Assembly (NCBI RefSeq): GCF_001949145.1
Contig: NW_019091491.1
Coordinates: forward strand, 1,123,862 to 1,183,750
Source: Acanthaster planci
Taxonomy: Eukaryota > Echinodermata > Asteroidea > Valvatida > Acanthasteridae
DNA: 59,889 nt
Direction of reading: 5' to 3'
Translations under genes and position numbers: made by a program
In this document: positions 45,542 through 59,300 of the stretch, piece after piece
How positions within the stretch are numbered: the first letter of the stretch is position 1
Layout of the letters: every line of letters starts with the position of its first letter
The notes under the pieces: model-generated
Database searches by the model: none
Seen by the model: only the letters and a program-made list of their open reading frames with translations
What the model was told of the DNA's origin: nothing

Positions 45542-47139
45542 CTGCAGAGAATAACGAGTGAGGAAAAAAACAGACAGAGAATCCATTAAAAATTGATTTA
45601 AAATACACAGAATTTTTTCCCACTTCTTCTGCAATTTTGATCAACCCAGCTGTACACTTACAGTACATGTATGAGGTACTTCAATTTTGAAGATTAATAT
45701 AAAAGCTTGTTAGTACTTTGGGTCTGGGTTTTGTCTTCCACTGAACTAGGCTTCATATGACAACCACAATCCATTGGCAAGATCTGAGCTGTTCTGCCAT
45801 ACACATGTAGGTGACAACATGATGGCTGTGATATCACATTAGAGGTCACTGGCTCTTACATGTATTTGCCACATGTGGTGACTGGCCCAAAAGTCTTTGG
45901 TTGTTTCCATGAAAGGCACATTGCTCAACATATATACGGGTACCGTACATGTACGAGTATATGTACATGTACATGTAGGCCTACATGCATGTATGTACAA
46001 TAGCTCTGTTGACTTTTAGAGGGAAAACCAAGTGCTTTTGGTCTTAATTCTGAGAAAGAAGAGTTAAATTCACCAAAGAAAACTTACACCTGTACATTTA
46101 CACGTACATGTATTTCATGCAATGCGTCAATTGCATCAGTATAACACATGATGTATGTATGTACCAAACATGTACATGTACTTTGTACAGTAGAGATGTT
46201 GCTGCATTTGCATGCAAGAAACATGAAAACGGAACTGTTAAGGATGATCTAATGACCTCAGCAGGAATTGATGCACCAGGTTTAAATTCACAATCTCTGC
46301 AGCCGTGCATTTTTGCTTTTTGTGTGAAAACAGCACAATGCATGGAGTCAGAATTACGCATCCAGCAGAGTTAGAAATTATACAGTTGTGTATGTCACAA
46401 TGTTTGTTGCCATGAATCGGCCAATCAGAATTGAGAATTCACGTTGCCTTGAAGATTAATCATGTACATGTGCATGCATTTATACCATATGTCAGAACAC
46501 CCCTACATGTACATGCCCAACATACACCCATGTTGGTCCATTATGGATACTGGATTGATACCTGGTTGCTGTGAAACTGGGCAGGCCTCATCAGAACAGG
46601 GGTGAGATTTCTCAGCTTTTTAGCTGATTTCAGGGGGTTTTGTTTTGGATCTCACTGGCTGTGTATAAAAGTATGGGAGATTTTTACAGTTAAGCTTCTG
46701 TATGCCTTTTTTCAGCTGTTTTCAGCTTTTTTATCATCGGTCAATCTCACCCCTGTCAGAAGCACACACACATCACAAATGGTAAAGTGCACTCAACTTC
46801 GAGCACAGCTGATGAACAAAATGTAATAAAAAGTCACCCGTAACTACCGGTACATGTACCGGTACCGTAGGTACCGGTACCATACATGCACTGCAAACTG
46901 CCGTACATGTATGTACATATAGTACGGTACATGTACATGTAAGCCCACAGGAAATCCATCCATATCATTTAAATATCTCAAGCACTGAAGGAAAATCTTT
47001 CCTCCTGTCTGCTGAAGTACATGGACTACATGTATGTACAGAGACGTCAAGTCCCATGATCAATCAACGCAGTTGATCTCTCCTGCATTAGGCACAGCAT
47101 TATACCCAGTAATCAGAAACACAGATTGACAATTTGCCA

Positions 47140-47960
47140 AACTGCAAAAACATACATGTACATGTATGTACCCAGACATGTACCGGTACACAGAGGCAAA
47201 GCCTTATTACAGTTGACAGGCTTTTGCAGGGCAAGGTGTTACATGTAATTGAAGTTAATTTGACAACGTATGTACCGGTACACTGTGCATACTATGTACA
47301 CATACATGTGCATACTATGTACACATACATGTACATGGACCGATACATGTACATGTGCATGGCCTGTACATTTATATTGTACAATGTACATTTGTACGCA
47401 CATGTACATGTGCCGGTACATGTACTCATATGTACAGATCGGTACCTGAGACTTTTGAAGGGGAAGGTAATTCACCCACCTGCTGACCTTAATTTCCACA
47501 CATTGATCTCCAACAGATCAATGGAACAGATGATCCTGGCCATGCAATGATAAAGTTTTAATCGCGTACCAGTGTGGTACACTTGTATCATGTGTTGAAA
47601 GTGATACACTTTTAAACTACAACATTTCTGCCCATTCAGACATGTGTGTGGTGCACATGTACATGTACCCGGTAACTGTGGTACATATGCAAGTACATGT
47701 GCATACACACATGTACAGTATATACCGGTATGTTTGTTTATTGACACATGTACACTTGTACATATTAGTACATGTACACATGTACGGTACCTACATGTAC
47801 ATGTCAGGTGCATGTACATGTACCCGACATGTACATGTACCTACACGTACATGTACACCATACTACATGTACACACCATGTACGGTTAAGTGTACATGTA
47901 CAAGTGATTTCAGGAAATGCCAGTACACATACATTTGGAGCACAGTGTACAATGCACATG
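47140..47960. repeat. Dense ACATGT palindrome field
   Basis: Overlapping GTACATGTAC and TACATGTA motifs with TACCGGTA variants. Most of the sequence can be parsed into the self-complementary tetramers GTAC, CATG and CCGG. Open frames across it translate as Met/Tyr/His/Val/Cys/Thr repeats on both strands and are not genes. Confidence 0.85.
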
Positions 47961-48838
47961 TACGGTTATTATAATGTATGTGGCAGGCAGGGAGGGGCGT
48001 CCGTGCATCAAAACTGTAGAGTACCGCGGGGGGAGGGTTACATGGCACAGACCCTCAGAAGATATCAAAATTAATACTGTTTCTGGCAGTAGCCTAAGAC
48101 AACTGCTTTATCCAACTCTACATGTAAGTTCAAATACCGGTAAATGTACATGTACATCAGCTATTTTGGCCTCATTTTACAACATGAGCCAGTTTCGCAA
48201 TGTCAACGCACCAACCCTTTCCATAGTCAAATTAAGTTAGATGTACATGTACGCCCACGAGCGTGAACATTTTCCAATAAATGATCAAGCTTGGATTTTC
48301 CCCCTGTCAAAACCAGACATTTTATGAGAAAATGCCACAAGTTCATCAAAAAGCCATGACTACCCCCCCCCAGTCCCAATTGGGTGCACAAGATATCACT
48401 CCTCACCATCTCAAGTTGGCAGGTGTATGACAAAAGCACACACAGAAATGTGGCAGATATTGGAAAATTCTGCCAAGGGGTACAATGGTCACGGAAAACT
48501 GTTTGCAATTCTCAGAATATCTCTCAGTGGCCAGGTCAAACCCAATAGGTACGTGTACATGTATACATGTACATGTACATGTACAGTGTATGTACAAACA
48601 CAAGGTGGCCATTTTAGATGAAAGCTTTCCCTGCAATTACAGTGCTCGCTGCAACTACATGTACATTAATGAGTCTACATGGTTCTTCCCTTATTATTTC
48701 TTAGAAGTGAAATTGGCAGTAGAAATAAAAACACAGTTTTAGGAAACGTTAGTTTCCTTGAAATTCCTTCTATTCTAGAACTATAAGGCATTCTAGGGAC
48801 AAGCAAACCCAAAGACTGTCTTCATATCCAGAGTATAT

Positions 48839-48893
48839 AGCCCCAACAGTCCCAAATCCTCCAATTTCAATATGATTTTACATACACCCTGGG
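48839..48893 (+). repeat. Short dispersed repeat (AACAGTCCCAAATC family), copy B
   Basis: AGCCCCAACAGTCCCAAATC followed by CTCCAATTTCAATATGATTT, matching the inverted copy at 34,469. The right end is degraded. Confidence 0.6.
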
Positions 48894-50195
48894 ATGATGT
48901 CAATGTCAAGTCTGGTCTCAAGCCACCGGTAAAGTACTCGTACATGTACGGTGCAGGTACCGGCATACATGTATGTACATGTATATGCACTGTACCTACA
49001 TGTACATGTACATGTACATATGTACTACTCTGCAGCCATTTGTATGCACGGACGAATGCCAGTCAAGATGAAAATCGGCATGGCGGAGCATAATGACCAA
49101 GTGTACACTATAGATGGTGAAATCCCACTACAGTGTACATGTACATTGTATGTGCAGAACAGCAAGGGTATGATAATGTGATTGTTGCGGTTATAATGTG
49201 CTTCGACAGAGGCTTCATAGCTAAGGAGCAGTGCCAATGCCGATACAATTCATGCATTAGTGCCAGTACATCCATGTACATGTACTGTACTGGTACATGT
49301 ACATGTATACACTGTACATACATGTGGCATTTTAAATGTGAATACATGTACATGTAGCTACATACAATCCTGGACATTTCAAAGACACATCAGGTCACAC
49401 CAAGAGAGATGTTGGAAGGCTTCCCTTTTTAATGAAGCCTGTAAGGTTTTATGATGAATTTTGTTTTATTATACATACGTGTACACATGTACAGTGTACT
49501 TTCAAATTGCAGATGAAGGCAGTAGGGTTCATCATTCATGCGCAGGTACGTGTACAATCAGGGCAGAAGGCACAAAGCAATGACTAATAAGTGTTGAATC
49601 TTTGAAACCAAGTGCGATGATAAATGTGTTCCAAGATGAAATTATCAAATGCTTGTCTTTTCCTGGCACAACATGTACGTGTACCATGTATCAGTATGTA
49701 CAGTGGAAAAGGTCGAGTTTTAAAAGCAAGTCATTTGAGGCCCCATTGACACATGTAGCTCAAAGATAGAGTAATATGGATTAATTGACACTAACTCCCT
49801 AGGGGGTAGGAAAAATCACATTAAAACTACCGGTAGAAGACTTATAGCCATGTCAAGGTACATGTACATGTATAAAGTGAGTACATTTATAAGTGTACAC
49901 CACTGTGCCTGTAGCATGTAATTACTGTACGTAATGTGCACGTACATGTACAGTGTATGTATAAAATGTGCAACTACCGTAAGTGTGCAGACACATGCAT
50001 GGCCTGTATAATATGCATTATGGTCAACAGCAGAAAGGGGCACACAACCCCTTGTCGACATGGGAACTCTTCCCATTGGATTTTGTTGCACCCCTACTAA
50101 CTTACTGGCTGCACGTAAATCTTCCACGACCCTTTTTAACCTGTTAGTTTTACATCACGATTGCAGTAAGTTGACAGGGATGTTAGTTTGCAGTG

Positions 50196-50270
50196 TGTTC
50201 CCATTGGATCTAAGTTTATAATTCTAAAGGAAAGTTGTGGTAGGCTAACCAAAAAAGTCCAATGGGAACA
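50196..50270. repeat. 14-bp perfect inverted repeat
   Basis: GTGTTCCCATTGGA (50,196-50,209) and TCCAATGGGAACAC (50,257-50,270). A related GGAACTCTTCCCATTGGA at about 50,062 suggests part of a larger degraded element. Confidence 0.6.
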
Positions 50271-50537
50271 CGGCTTATACATGTACATGTGTAAATGCAT
50301 GTATAGTACTGTATGTGTGACAAGTTTACAGCAGCAGAGCCCTAATCATTCACATGTACATGTACATGTACACACAATATGTACATGTACTGTACATGTA
50401 CGCCAGCAAGCTATACGCACACATGTACATGTATACATCTACCACCGGTATGCTTGAATATGTGCCAGACTAAAATTAAACTAACGCTACCGGGTACATG
50501 TACCGGTAAATGTACATACACGTACATGTACATGTAT

Positions 50538-50566
50538 GTGTATGTATGTATGTATGTATGTATGTA
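50538..50566. repeat. (TATG)n microsatellite
   Basis: Seven uninterrupted TATG units that grow out of an ACATGT field. Confidence 0.85.
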
Positions 50567-50670
50567 ATGTACAGATGGAAAAATTTTGATCACTCCCTGT
50601 GTCTGATGATTGATGAGAACATCACATAGTGACCACAGACCGTCCAGAAATATCTCATTACACATCAGGC

Positions 50671-50788
50671 TGTGACCTTAACCTACATGCACATTACAAT
50701 TGCCAACAATTTGCAATCGCTGACCTTAACCTACATGTTCACCTATTGGTACATTACAACTGCCTACAATTCATTGGTTTGCAATCCG
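50671..50788. repeat. Degenerate tandem duplication, about 50-60 bp
   Basis: CTGACCTTAACCTACATG, ACATTACAA and TGCAATC recur in the same order in two adjacent units (from about 50,671 and 50,719). Confidence 0.6.
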
Positions 50789-52299
50789 TGTAGTTACAAT
50801 GTACAGGTCAGACCACAGATGTGTCACAGTCTAAAATACTGTACATGTACATGTGCATGTACAATGTATAGGTAGTGATGCGTGTTTAATCCCGTCCATG
50901 TAAAAACATGTACACGTATACTGCAAATCTGCATCTAAATATTTATGTACATGTACTGATAAAACGGGGGGTCACATTCATGCTTTTCCTACCGTCATTA
51001 ACAGTCAAGGACAAAACATTGTTGAGGGATTGAACACAGGAACTCTGGAAGACAGTGCCATCACTCTACCAACTGAGCTGAGCAGTACTACATGTACATG
51101 TATTTGGCTTTTCTTTGTGAATCTTTTTTGACATTTTCCACAAAGAAAGTCCTATGTACCGGTACTAGTCCTAGATAGGCCTACTGTACATGTACATACA
51201 TGTAAAGTACATGTACACAGTGTAATTTTCCTCTGCCTGTAAAACTAGTACATCTATCTGCATTGCGTACATGTACATGTACATCCATGTAGTTTAAAAG
51301 TCAAAACTTATGCTTGTTTGGCATTCAAGGGACATTTACGCACAGTTCACAGTTCATTATGCTTGAAATGTGGAAACTCAAATACCGGTATTTGCAAATA
51401 AAATGACTGATTTTAGATCATGGGCATTCAAAGTTACATTTTGGATGGAAACTTTTGGCAGGGTCAAAAGTTCAACGACCTGTAAAACACTACACATATA
51501 CCGAATTTCAGACTGATGTCCAAGAGTGTTTGATTTGACGTGGAATAGCCCATAGATACATGTACAGTATTGTTTGTTTCTTACAAAGTACAGTACATGT
51601 AGCTTTATGAGTGAACGTGGCAAGCTCACTGGCCAAGTTTTCAAGGCACATGCTCATGTACTCTTCACTAGGCAGAATGTGCCCTTCTAGTCCCACCCAG
51701 AAGATCATTGCTGGGCAACAAGCTACATACAATGTACATGTACATTGTACATGTACAATGTACATGTACCGGTACAATATCATTGTCACTGGTCAATAAG
51801 CATTGATATGTACAGTGTACATACAGCATTTACAATTTATTAGGACAAAACTTTCATCTCGTCCACACCAATGTACCCACATTGTACATGTACAATGTGC
51901 TTGTACTGTAGTTTGAACCATGGTCAGTCCACAGATTTCCTCCCTGCCAACTGATTGAGTTTTTCCCTGTATACACTGTACACATGTACACTGTGTGTAG
52001 GCCCAATTGTCCCAAGATGACCTCATTTGGGGTTACTAGGTCAGAGGATGCCAGAGGTTAGTCTGTCTAGCCTATGGAATGTGCTAGTCACAATAAACTG
52101 GCATGATCAATTGCAGCCTGTCTGTCAAATCATGATGGGCATTTCAAGGCAATACAAGGTGTACACATGTAATGCACTGAGGATGATGCTCTGCAACACA
52201 TATCATGTACAAGTACACATGTATACATACATGTAGGGAGCTACATGTACAGTACATGTACTGGTAGTCTGGTACCGTACTATTCTGAAGAGTAGCACT

Positions 52300-52542
52300 G
52301 GGCCGTTTTCCAATACTCAACTTCGTCTCTGTCTCAGGCTTCGTCCCCAAAACCAGTCCTCGATTGTGGGCTTGAAGCATTTAAATCAAATTGGATTACT
52401 ATAGGTTTTTGCTCTCTTGCATCTTATTTGATGTTTTGTGGCACTATCAGACTAATTAGTGCACTTACAGCTTCCAAGTCAGGTAGTAAAAAATCAGTTG
52501 AAGCCTGAGACGGAGCCAAAGTTGAATATTGGAAAACAGCCC
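52300..52542. mobile_element. Foldback MITE with ~43-bp arms
   Basis: Left arm GGGCCGTTTTCCAATACTCA then ACTTCG...CTCAGGCTTC; right arm GAAGCCTGAGACGGAGCCAA then AGTTGAATATTGGAAAACAG. The arms are inverted copies. The interior has no coding capacity. Confidence 0.75.
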
Positions 52543-53959
52543 TGAATTCAGTAACTAAATACTAGAACTACATGCAAGTGTATGTACATGTACACATGTA
52601 CATGTATTACACGGTACGTGTATTTTAACATGTCAAGTGTACAGTGTACATGTATTTTACAGAAATGCAGTAAAATACTAGCACATTGTAGTTTTAAAAA
52701 TGCTGCAAACGTTATGTGTATTCCGAACATGTACATGTACTATACAGTACAATACGGTACTCGCAAGTTAACAGTGCTGTACATACATGTATGTACATGT
52801 ACACGTTGAATGCGTACCGGTACGTGTCTTGACCTCAGCAAGCACTAACTTTCCTTTGGCTGTAACAGTCAAAATTTCCTTCCATGTCTCCCTGTACAGA
52901 TGTTTCACTGTCACTTGACTGATTTCAACTTTCTGGTATGGGACAACTATGTTGAGAATGCATCTTTGCATAGGACGGTTTTAATGGGAAACAGTTGATC
53001 CTAAATGTACATGTACCAGTGTACATGTTACCGATGCATGTACATGTATTACTTGTACATACATGTACATGTATTACTTGTATATACATGTACATTGTAC
53101 ATGTACCGTACGTCTGGTACATCATGCTATTGTCTGCGTCTACATGTACACTGTAGTACGTACTGTATGTACAGCAACATGTACAGTACATGTACATGTA
53201 CCTGTAGTCAGAATGCATGAAGGCAGAGTTGTAACACCTTCACTTTTCTACAAGTCCCAAGCTACAAGGGTATTTTTGTACAGGTGAAGTACCAAATCAA
53301 TCCACAAGTCAAGTCCCAAGTCATTCTTCCAGCATCTGATGTTACTTTTTTTGTAATCTACTGGTACTCTTGGACTGCACTGAGAATACAGTATATGGCA
53401 TGTTCTTCATAAAATGGACCAAAAAGCAACCTCGGCTGTCATCTTTCAAAACTTCTAAAAGAGTGACTTTGATCATGTAAAATAAAAATTAGCACCTTCA
53501 AATTTATAAAAATGATTATATGGGGATAATTAGGCATAATATGTACTTATGGTGGACATTTGGTTGGCTACCAGTGCAAATCAATTGGAGTTGAATTCAT
53601 TTAAAGTTTTACATCAAAGTGTTTACACCAGAGGACTTGATTTCAAAACTTCTCTCAACAAGGAGAATTCAGTATATATTATATTATTTTATTATTTTTT
53701 ATTGACAGAAAATGAGAAAAGTTTGGCTCTCTTCATTCTCTTACCGTTCATAATCACTCTCACTATACCAACATATTTGCCAGGTCTTGTATACTTCGAC
53801 CACCAAAAATTATCTTTAAGTTTGGCTGCATCAAAAATTTATAATGAGTACAATAACGTTCGTTGCGAACGCTATATTTGACAGAATTTTGATCACGTTC
53901 GATAATTTTGACAGAAACTACATGATGTTTGAGAATGCTGAAAATGCTGTCACATGTAG

Positions 53960-54240
53960 TGCTCGAAAATTCCATGCGCGATTTTCATTTTGCCGGTTAT
54001 TTTGGAGATAACCCTCTTTTGAGAAAAATTGTTCCGAAGAGAAAAATCACCGAGCGTCGCCATTCCATGGAGGGGTTCATGAAAATCAAATAAAAAAGAG
54101 GGCGTACTATCTGGGTTGATGTCAAAGGTCAAACAGGCCACGACGCAGCGAAATGGCTCTCTAACGTCACCGCGAGAGATTGATGGAAGCCGCAAAATCG
54201 CCACGATCAGTATTTTGGACTGCGGTTTTCGGGGACATAC
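53960..54240. other. CpG-richer, repeat-free patch
   Basis: About twenty CpGs in 280 bp by eye (for example GCGCGATT, CACCGAGCGTCGCC, CACGACGCAGCG), in a region with no TACATGTA motifs although both flanks have them. Small minus-strand frames here do not resemble a kinesin N-terminus. Candidate promoter or first non-coding exon, or an unrelated insertion. Confidence 0.35.
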
Positions 54241-54843
54241 TTGAAGAAAATGTGATCGGTCCAGTCTTAAAATGATGATGGTTTGGCGGTGCTTTTTTGC
54301 ACTCTTTTTTAAAGCTTGTGCTGTACATCAATATATGGATTTTACTCGCTTTTTTTGCAGTAGATTTTTTTACACTAATGACAGAATCGAATGACATTCG
54401 CGACTGCCGACTGATCGGGACCCGATTAATTGTGAGAGGTACTTTTTAATTTTGTGATTACGGTTTCAATATGTGTAAATATTATCCCCTTTCACCACAT
54501 ATACAGTACATGTAAATCTGTGCAAAATAACCTCAGGGATTATCACTCCTCCGTAAATTCTGTTTGCTCAGATTTTAACAGGGAGTTCATGTCCCTCAAA
54601 ATTGCTAATGTTCGAGACTTTAATTAGTTAACTCCAATTACAATGTAAGTTGAAAGGTTGACACAGTCATCATTGTTCCAGATACATTTGTATCAGCCAT
54701 GACTTCCCTCATTACATCAAACATTGGAAATTAATTCACTGCTGTTCACTTCAGGAAAAATGAACCCCCAAAGTTGAACATAATCAAATGGTCCATATTT
54801 TGAGGAACCTGCCATATAAACATACATGTGTACATGTATGTAT

Positions 54844-54960
54844 CAAAGTGTAAAAGTTGCATCCCGACAGAAGGCCACATCAGTTGGGCTGACCTCGTGC
54901 ACACATACAGGTACATGTACATGTACAGTGTACATGTAGTGCACTGTACCATAAACAAGG
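54844..54960 (+). repeat. Direct repeat (CATCCCGACAGAAGGCCACA), copy 1
   Basis: AAGTGTAAAAGTTGCATCCC, then GACAGAAGGCCACATCAGTT and GGGCTGACCTCGTGCACACA. The same text, slightly diverged and in the same orientation, begins at 55,878. Confidence 0.7.
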
Positions 54961-54971
54961 GCAGTGTTGTA

Positions 54972-55100
54972 TGACTTGAGTCCGACTCAAGTCACATTTT
55001 TATGACTCAGACGCAACTTGAGTCACATTGGATGACTCAGACTCAGACTCCACCAAGATGACTCAGATTTGAGCTAGGTGACTCATGACTCGAGTCATGT
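54972..55100. repeat. GACTCA-rich cluster, left
   Basis: Four TGACTCA heptamers (55,003, 55,033, 55,059, 55,079) plus many GACTC/GAGTC variants. A mirror-like cluster lies at 55,790-55,862. Confidence 0.6.
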
Positions 55101-55789
55101 ATTTTCATTAAACATGTATGTATTTACCGTACAGTGCACATGTATATACCATCAAAAAATAATTTGTATGCACCAGTGCTACCACTGGTTTGCATACATG
55201 TATGTGAAGCGTCGCCACGTTGCACATTTTCCACTTCCCCCATTACCGGTATGGCTAAATATCCACTGACGACCAGATGCATCATATTCCGTATCCACAA
55301 ACTGTGCAGCAGCAATCGGACTATGCGCTGCATTATTTACAAGTGAGTACGGACATGTACATTCAGCTTCATAGTCTCCAAAACCAGTCCCGAATATGAA
55401 TATGAATACTTTTAGTGAAATGGCCAGGCTCGCATGTAAAAATGGGCATGAGTGTAAAACGTTTTTAAATACCCTCAGCTTTGGCTCACACATTCTCCTG
55501 AGCCCGTCTTACATGTACATGTAAAGGTACTTTAAAACCAACCCAGAACTTCATTCCCTAAATAAAGAAATAAACAAAGATACTGGAATTTAACGTTTAT
55601 ATGTTCATGTAAATGGTGGATGATTTTCATAAGCAAAGAAGTACCCATAGCTTTTGCAATGTACATGTATGTAATTAATCAGGGTAAACAAAACATATAG
55701 CACACAATGAACTTGCAACTGTGATCACGGATGTTCCTCCATGGTTTGGTACACATGTACATGTACACTTAGAATAATTGGCTGAACAA

Positions 55790-55862
55790 TTTGACTCATG
55801 ACTTGTGACTCATGACTCAGACTTGAGGCTTGAGACTCGGACTCGACATTGGTGACTTGACT
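55790..55862. repeat. GACTCA-rich cluster, right
   Basis: Three TGACTCA heptamers (55,792, 55,806, 55,813), then GACTTGAG and GACTCGGACTCG. TGACTCA is also the AP-1 binding sequence, but the arrangement looks like subterminal repeats of an element. Confidence 0.6.
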
Positions 55863-55877
55863 ACCGGTACAATACTG

Positions 55878-56003
55878 CATCAGGGTGTAAAATTTACATC
55901 CCGACAGAAAGCCACATCAATTGGGCTGACCTCATGCACACATGTACATGTACATGTAGTGTACATCAGGGTGTTAAATTTACTTCCCAGACAGAAAGCC
56001 ACG
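55878..56003 (+). repeat. Direct repeat (CATCCCGACAGAAAGCCACA), copies 2 and 3
   Basis: A full copy is followed directly by a third partial copy (from about 55,967: CATCAGGGTGTTAAATTTAC then CAGACAGAAAGCCACGTC). Confidence 0.7.
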
Positions 56004-56080
56004 TCTACACCCATACCGGTACATGAACCATTAGAGTACATGTGCACTTAGTTTTCTGACAAACATGTACATATATGTCA

Positions 56081-56392
56081 TGTATGTAAGGTACATGTAC
56101 CATGGGCCTGCATGAACATGTACATGTACATGTATACATACAGTACATACATGTACAAACTGGTACCGGTACATGTACACGTGTAGTTACCACATTTTAT
56201 TGATCTTCATTATAGGCCTACATACATGTACATACATGTATGTAAGGTACATGTACCATGGGCCTGCATGAACATGTACATGTATACATACAGTACATAC
56301 ATGTACAAACTGGTACCGGTACATGTACATGTACACGAGTAGTTACCACATTTTATTGATCTTCATTATAGGCCTACATACATGTACATACA
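56081..56392. repeat. 156-bp tandem duplication
   Basis: 56,081-56,236 is repeated at 56,237-56,392 with few differences. The shared text includes GGTACATGTACCATGGGCCT and CACATTTTATTGATCTTCAT then TATAGGCCTACATAC. The high similarity implies a recent duplication. Confidence 0.85.
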
Positions 56393-59300
56393 CGTACATG
56401 TAATAACAGCAAAATAAATCATGACCACGACAGATTCATTTTTTTTTCCTTGTTTGCAAGCCTTCATGTACATGTACCAGTACATGACACTCTCCTTTAT
56501 TGTTCCAGTAACTCTCAATTTAAGGAACCTTATTCCGTACATTTCTGACTTTTTTCTTTGGGATAGCCTGTTTATGGTTCATGGGTTACAAGGCATTGCC
56601 TCTCCCGATCCCTGCTCAAAAAAAAAATCTACTGGATGATTATCTAACAACAACAACAACAACAATAACCCCCCAACTAATAAATAAAGTTTTGGTGAAC
56701 ATTCCACAAATATTTTACATACTGGTACATGTATCAGTGTATGTGCCCTTTGTGCACAGGAATGACCAAAGATTTCATACTGGCACCATCCACAATAATT
56801 CACAAATTCTTAAGAGCAGAAACAAACTGATGTCAAGATCTCACTGCATAGCATACCCGTAGTGTGCTACATTTGTTTTGGGTTTTTTTTTTCTCTGCAG
56901 GTCCCTGGATACCAGAGAGTGTCTGAGCCTGTCCTTGCCAGATTATCCTGGCAGTTACATATAAATTTTATCTTGTGGCATGGCATGGTGCCACCGGTAC
57001 ATGAACATGTGCACTAAATTTCCCAAGGCACCTACCCGTACCGGAGTGACTATTGTACATGTAGGCCTACAGATGCTCCAACTGACATCTTTATCAAGAA
57101 GACAGATAATACCAGACAGTTCTTCCATCGTCACTGCACAGGTTCACATTAAGCACTGCACATGTACATGTGTACGGTACCACAAACTAACACACAAAAT
57201 ATAAGTACAGTGTGCATGATTGTTCATAAAGTACATGTACCCTATGAGGCCCCAAATTATTTTTTGACAGATTAATTGTTCCCTTTCAAATTATTGTTTT
57301 GACAAACTGGCCATTTTTTTGGTGGGGGGGGCTTGCTGATTGTCACTTAAGGTTTAAAAAACAAACAGCAACCAAACAAGCGATGGCCTCTAGATCCTCA
57401 AACATGTCTTAAAAAGGGAATGAATGTGGATTTTCTAAATTACAAATTGATGCAAGTCATCCACTTTTATACATGTGCATGTATTATTCTGAAAAAAAAT
57501 TCATGCAGGAAGGGCTTGAGACGTTCTCATGTCAGCTGAAGGGAACCTAGAATCATTTCTTTTGAGTTACCATGCAACTGAATATGTAAGTAATTAAGTA
57601 ATCAAGTGCTTCATATACACTGTAGATATTAATGGTGCTACTGCATGTACTGTACGGTATCAGTAAGTACCGTAGATCTGTACAAAAGTACATGTACCGT
57701 ACATGTATACCAGTTCATGTAAATGCCTGTGCAGTTCCATAGTTATAAATTTTTAAGGCCAAATTATTCATCTTTCACTCAAATGAAGCAGAATTTTTGA
57801 GAGAGATGTTATAAAACAAAGTACTGCTTTGCCTGGGGAGGCTAGTTTTACTTTTACTACATGTACATGTACACTACTCAAAGTGGTCAATATGGTACGA
57901 GTACGCACATATACATGTACATGTACCGGTACATACATGTACTCATGTACAGTACACGTACATACTGTACATTTACTCTTCTCTACCATATAGAGTGTGT
58001 TTGAAAATTCCATCTTTTGCCAACATTTCTTCTTTCTGTCTGATCAGAGCCGCGGTTAGAAGGCAGTGGCACACATGGCTTGGGCAGTGGGCACATTCCC
58101 TGACAGGGAGTGTAATTCCATCCACTGCTCCTTCAAAAGTGACATTTACATGTAGGAAAAAAAACCTGCCAAGAGGGTAGACTACATGTATGTCATGAAT
58201 GACCTTTTGTTCTTGAGCTGGGACATAAATAACCCAGATCATTATTCAGATCACTTGAAATGCTTTGCACAACTGTATCAGGCCTTGATTAGTTGTCAAC
58301 CACTTGCTGAAGGTGTTATTTCACACTGACATGCCTGAGGCTCAGTATTCTTTTCCAGGAAAATTAGCCAGCACTGTGCATAGTAGATGCAGGTACTGGT
58401 AGGTGACTGTTACTGATAAACACAAACAAAGCAACAGTCATTTTTACTGATTAAGAGATATTTCTGAACTCATAAATGCCAATGCTTGTGATATAAAGAA
58501 AAAAAGTACATGCAGATTTATGTAATGTCAAACAATAAGAGCAATATTTGCAAGACACCCACGAACACGTATTGTACGGGTACATTGACATGTATTGTAG
58601 ATCTGTTGAAGCCTGACCTTATTCAGATAGTGATGATTTCCGTCATAATTTTATGTTGGACTGGATAAGGGAAACGGGGACTTGTGAACGGAATAATGGA
58701 CGATTTGTTCCACATTCATGCAGCGGAAAGAATCATTTTATTCATTCCACTAGGCTTGACCTCATGGAATAGAACATTCAATCTGTCAACTCATCAATTA
58801 TTCTTGCATACGGTATAACATACATGTACATGTACACTGTACCTTTGCACTACATGTAATAAAAATTCATTTTCAAATATATATACATGTACATGTACAC
58901 TTGTATGTAAATTTACCGGTACATGTACATGTACAGCGAGCCTACATGTATGTACATGTACTGTACATATGTACATGTACAAGTATACATGTACATGTAC
59001 CGTATGTGTGTACAGTACATGTACAGATACATGTACATGTTTGTGGTGAAGTCCACATGTACAGTAAATGTACAATGTACATGTACATGTATGAACAGGT
59101 ACATTGGACACATACATGTACATGGGGCCAGGGTTACAGCACAACCTAACTGTAGTCACCTTGCCCCATCCTGATTAGTAATGACAGGTCAATAAATTAA
59201 TACCATTCAAGTGAAATGACAAGAGACTGGGAGAGGGGGGGGCATGCAGCAGGGACCCAGCCCCTGCTGTCATCCTCACACATTTTTCCACCTCGCATGC

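Noticed and set aside
47134-47550. 138-residue plus-strand open frame rich in Met, Tyr, His, Val, Cys and Thr
   Set aside because: This is the translation of the (ACATGT)n palindrome field. Equivalent frames occur on both strands wherever the motif is dense.
55179-55493. 104-residue minus-strand frame in the core between the GACTCA clusters
   Set aside because: No recognisable domain, and the segment appears to belong to a repeat unit. Kept only as part of that finding.
58794-59159. 121-residue minus-strand open frame of similar composition
   Set aside because: Also translated ACATGT repeat, with open frames on the opposite strand too.
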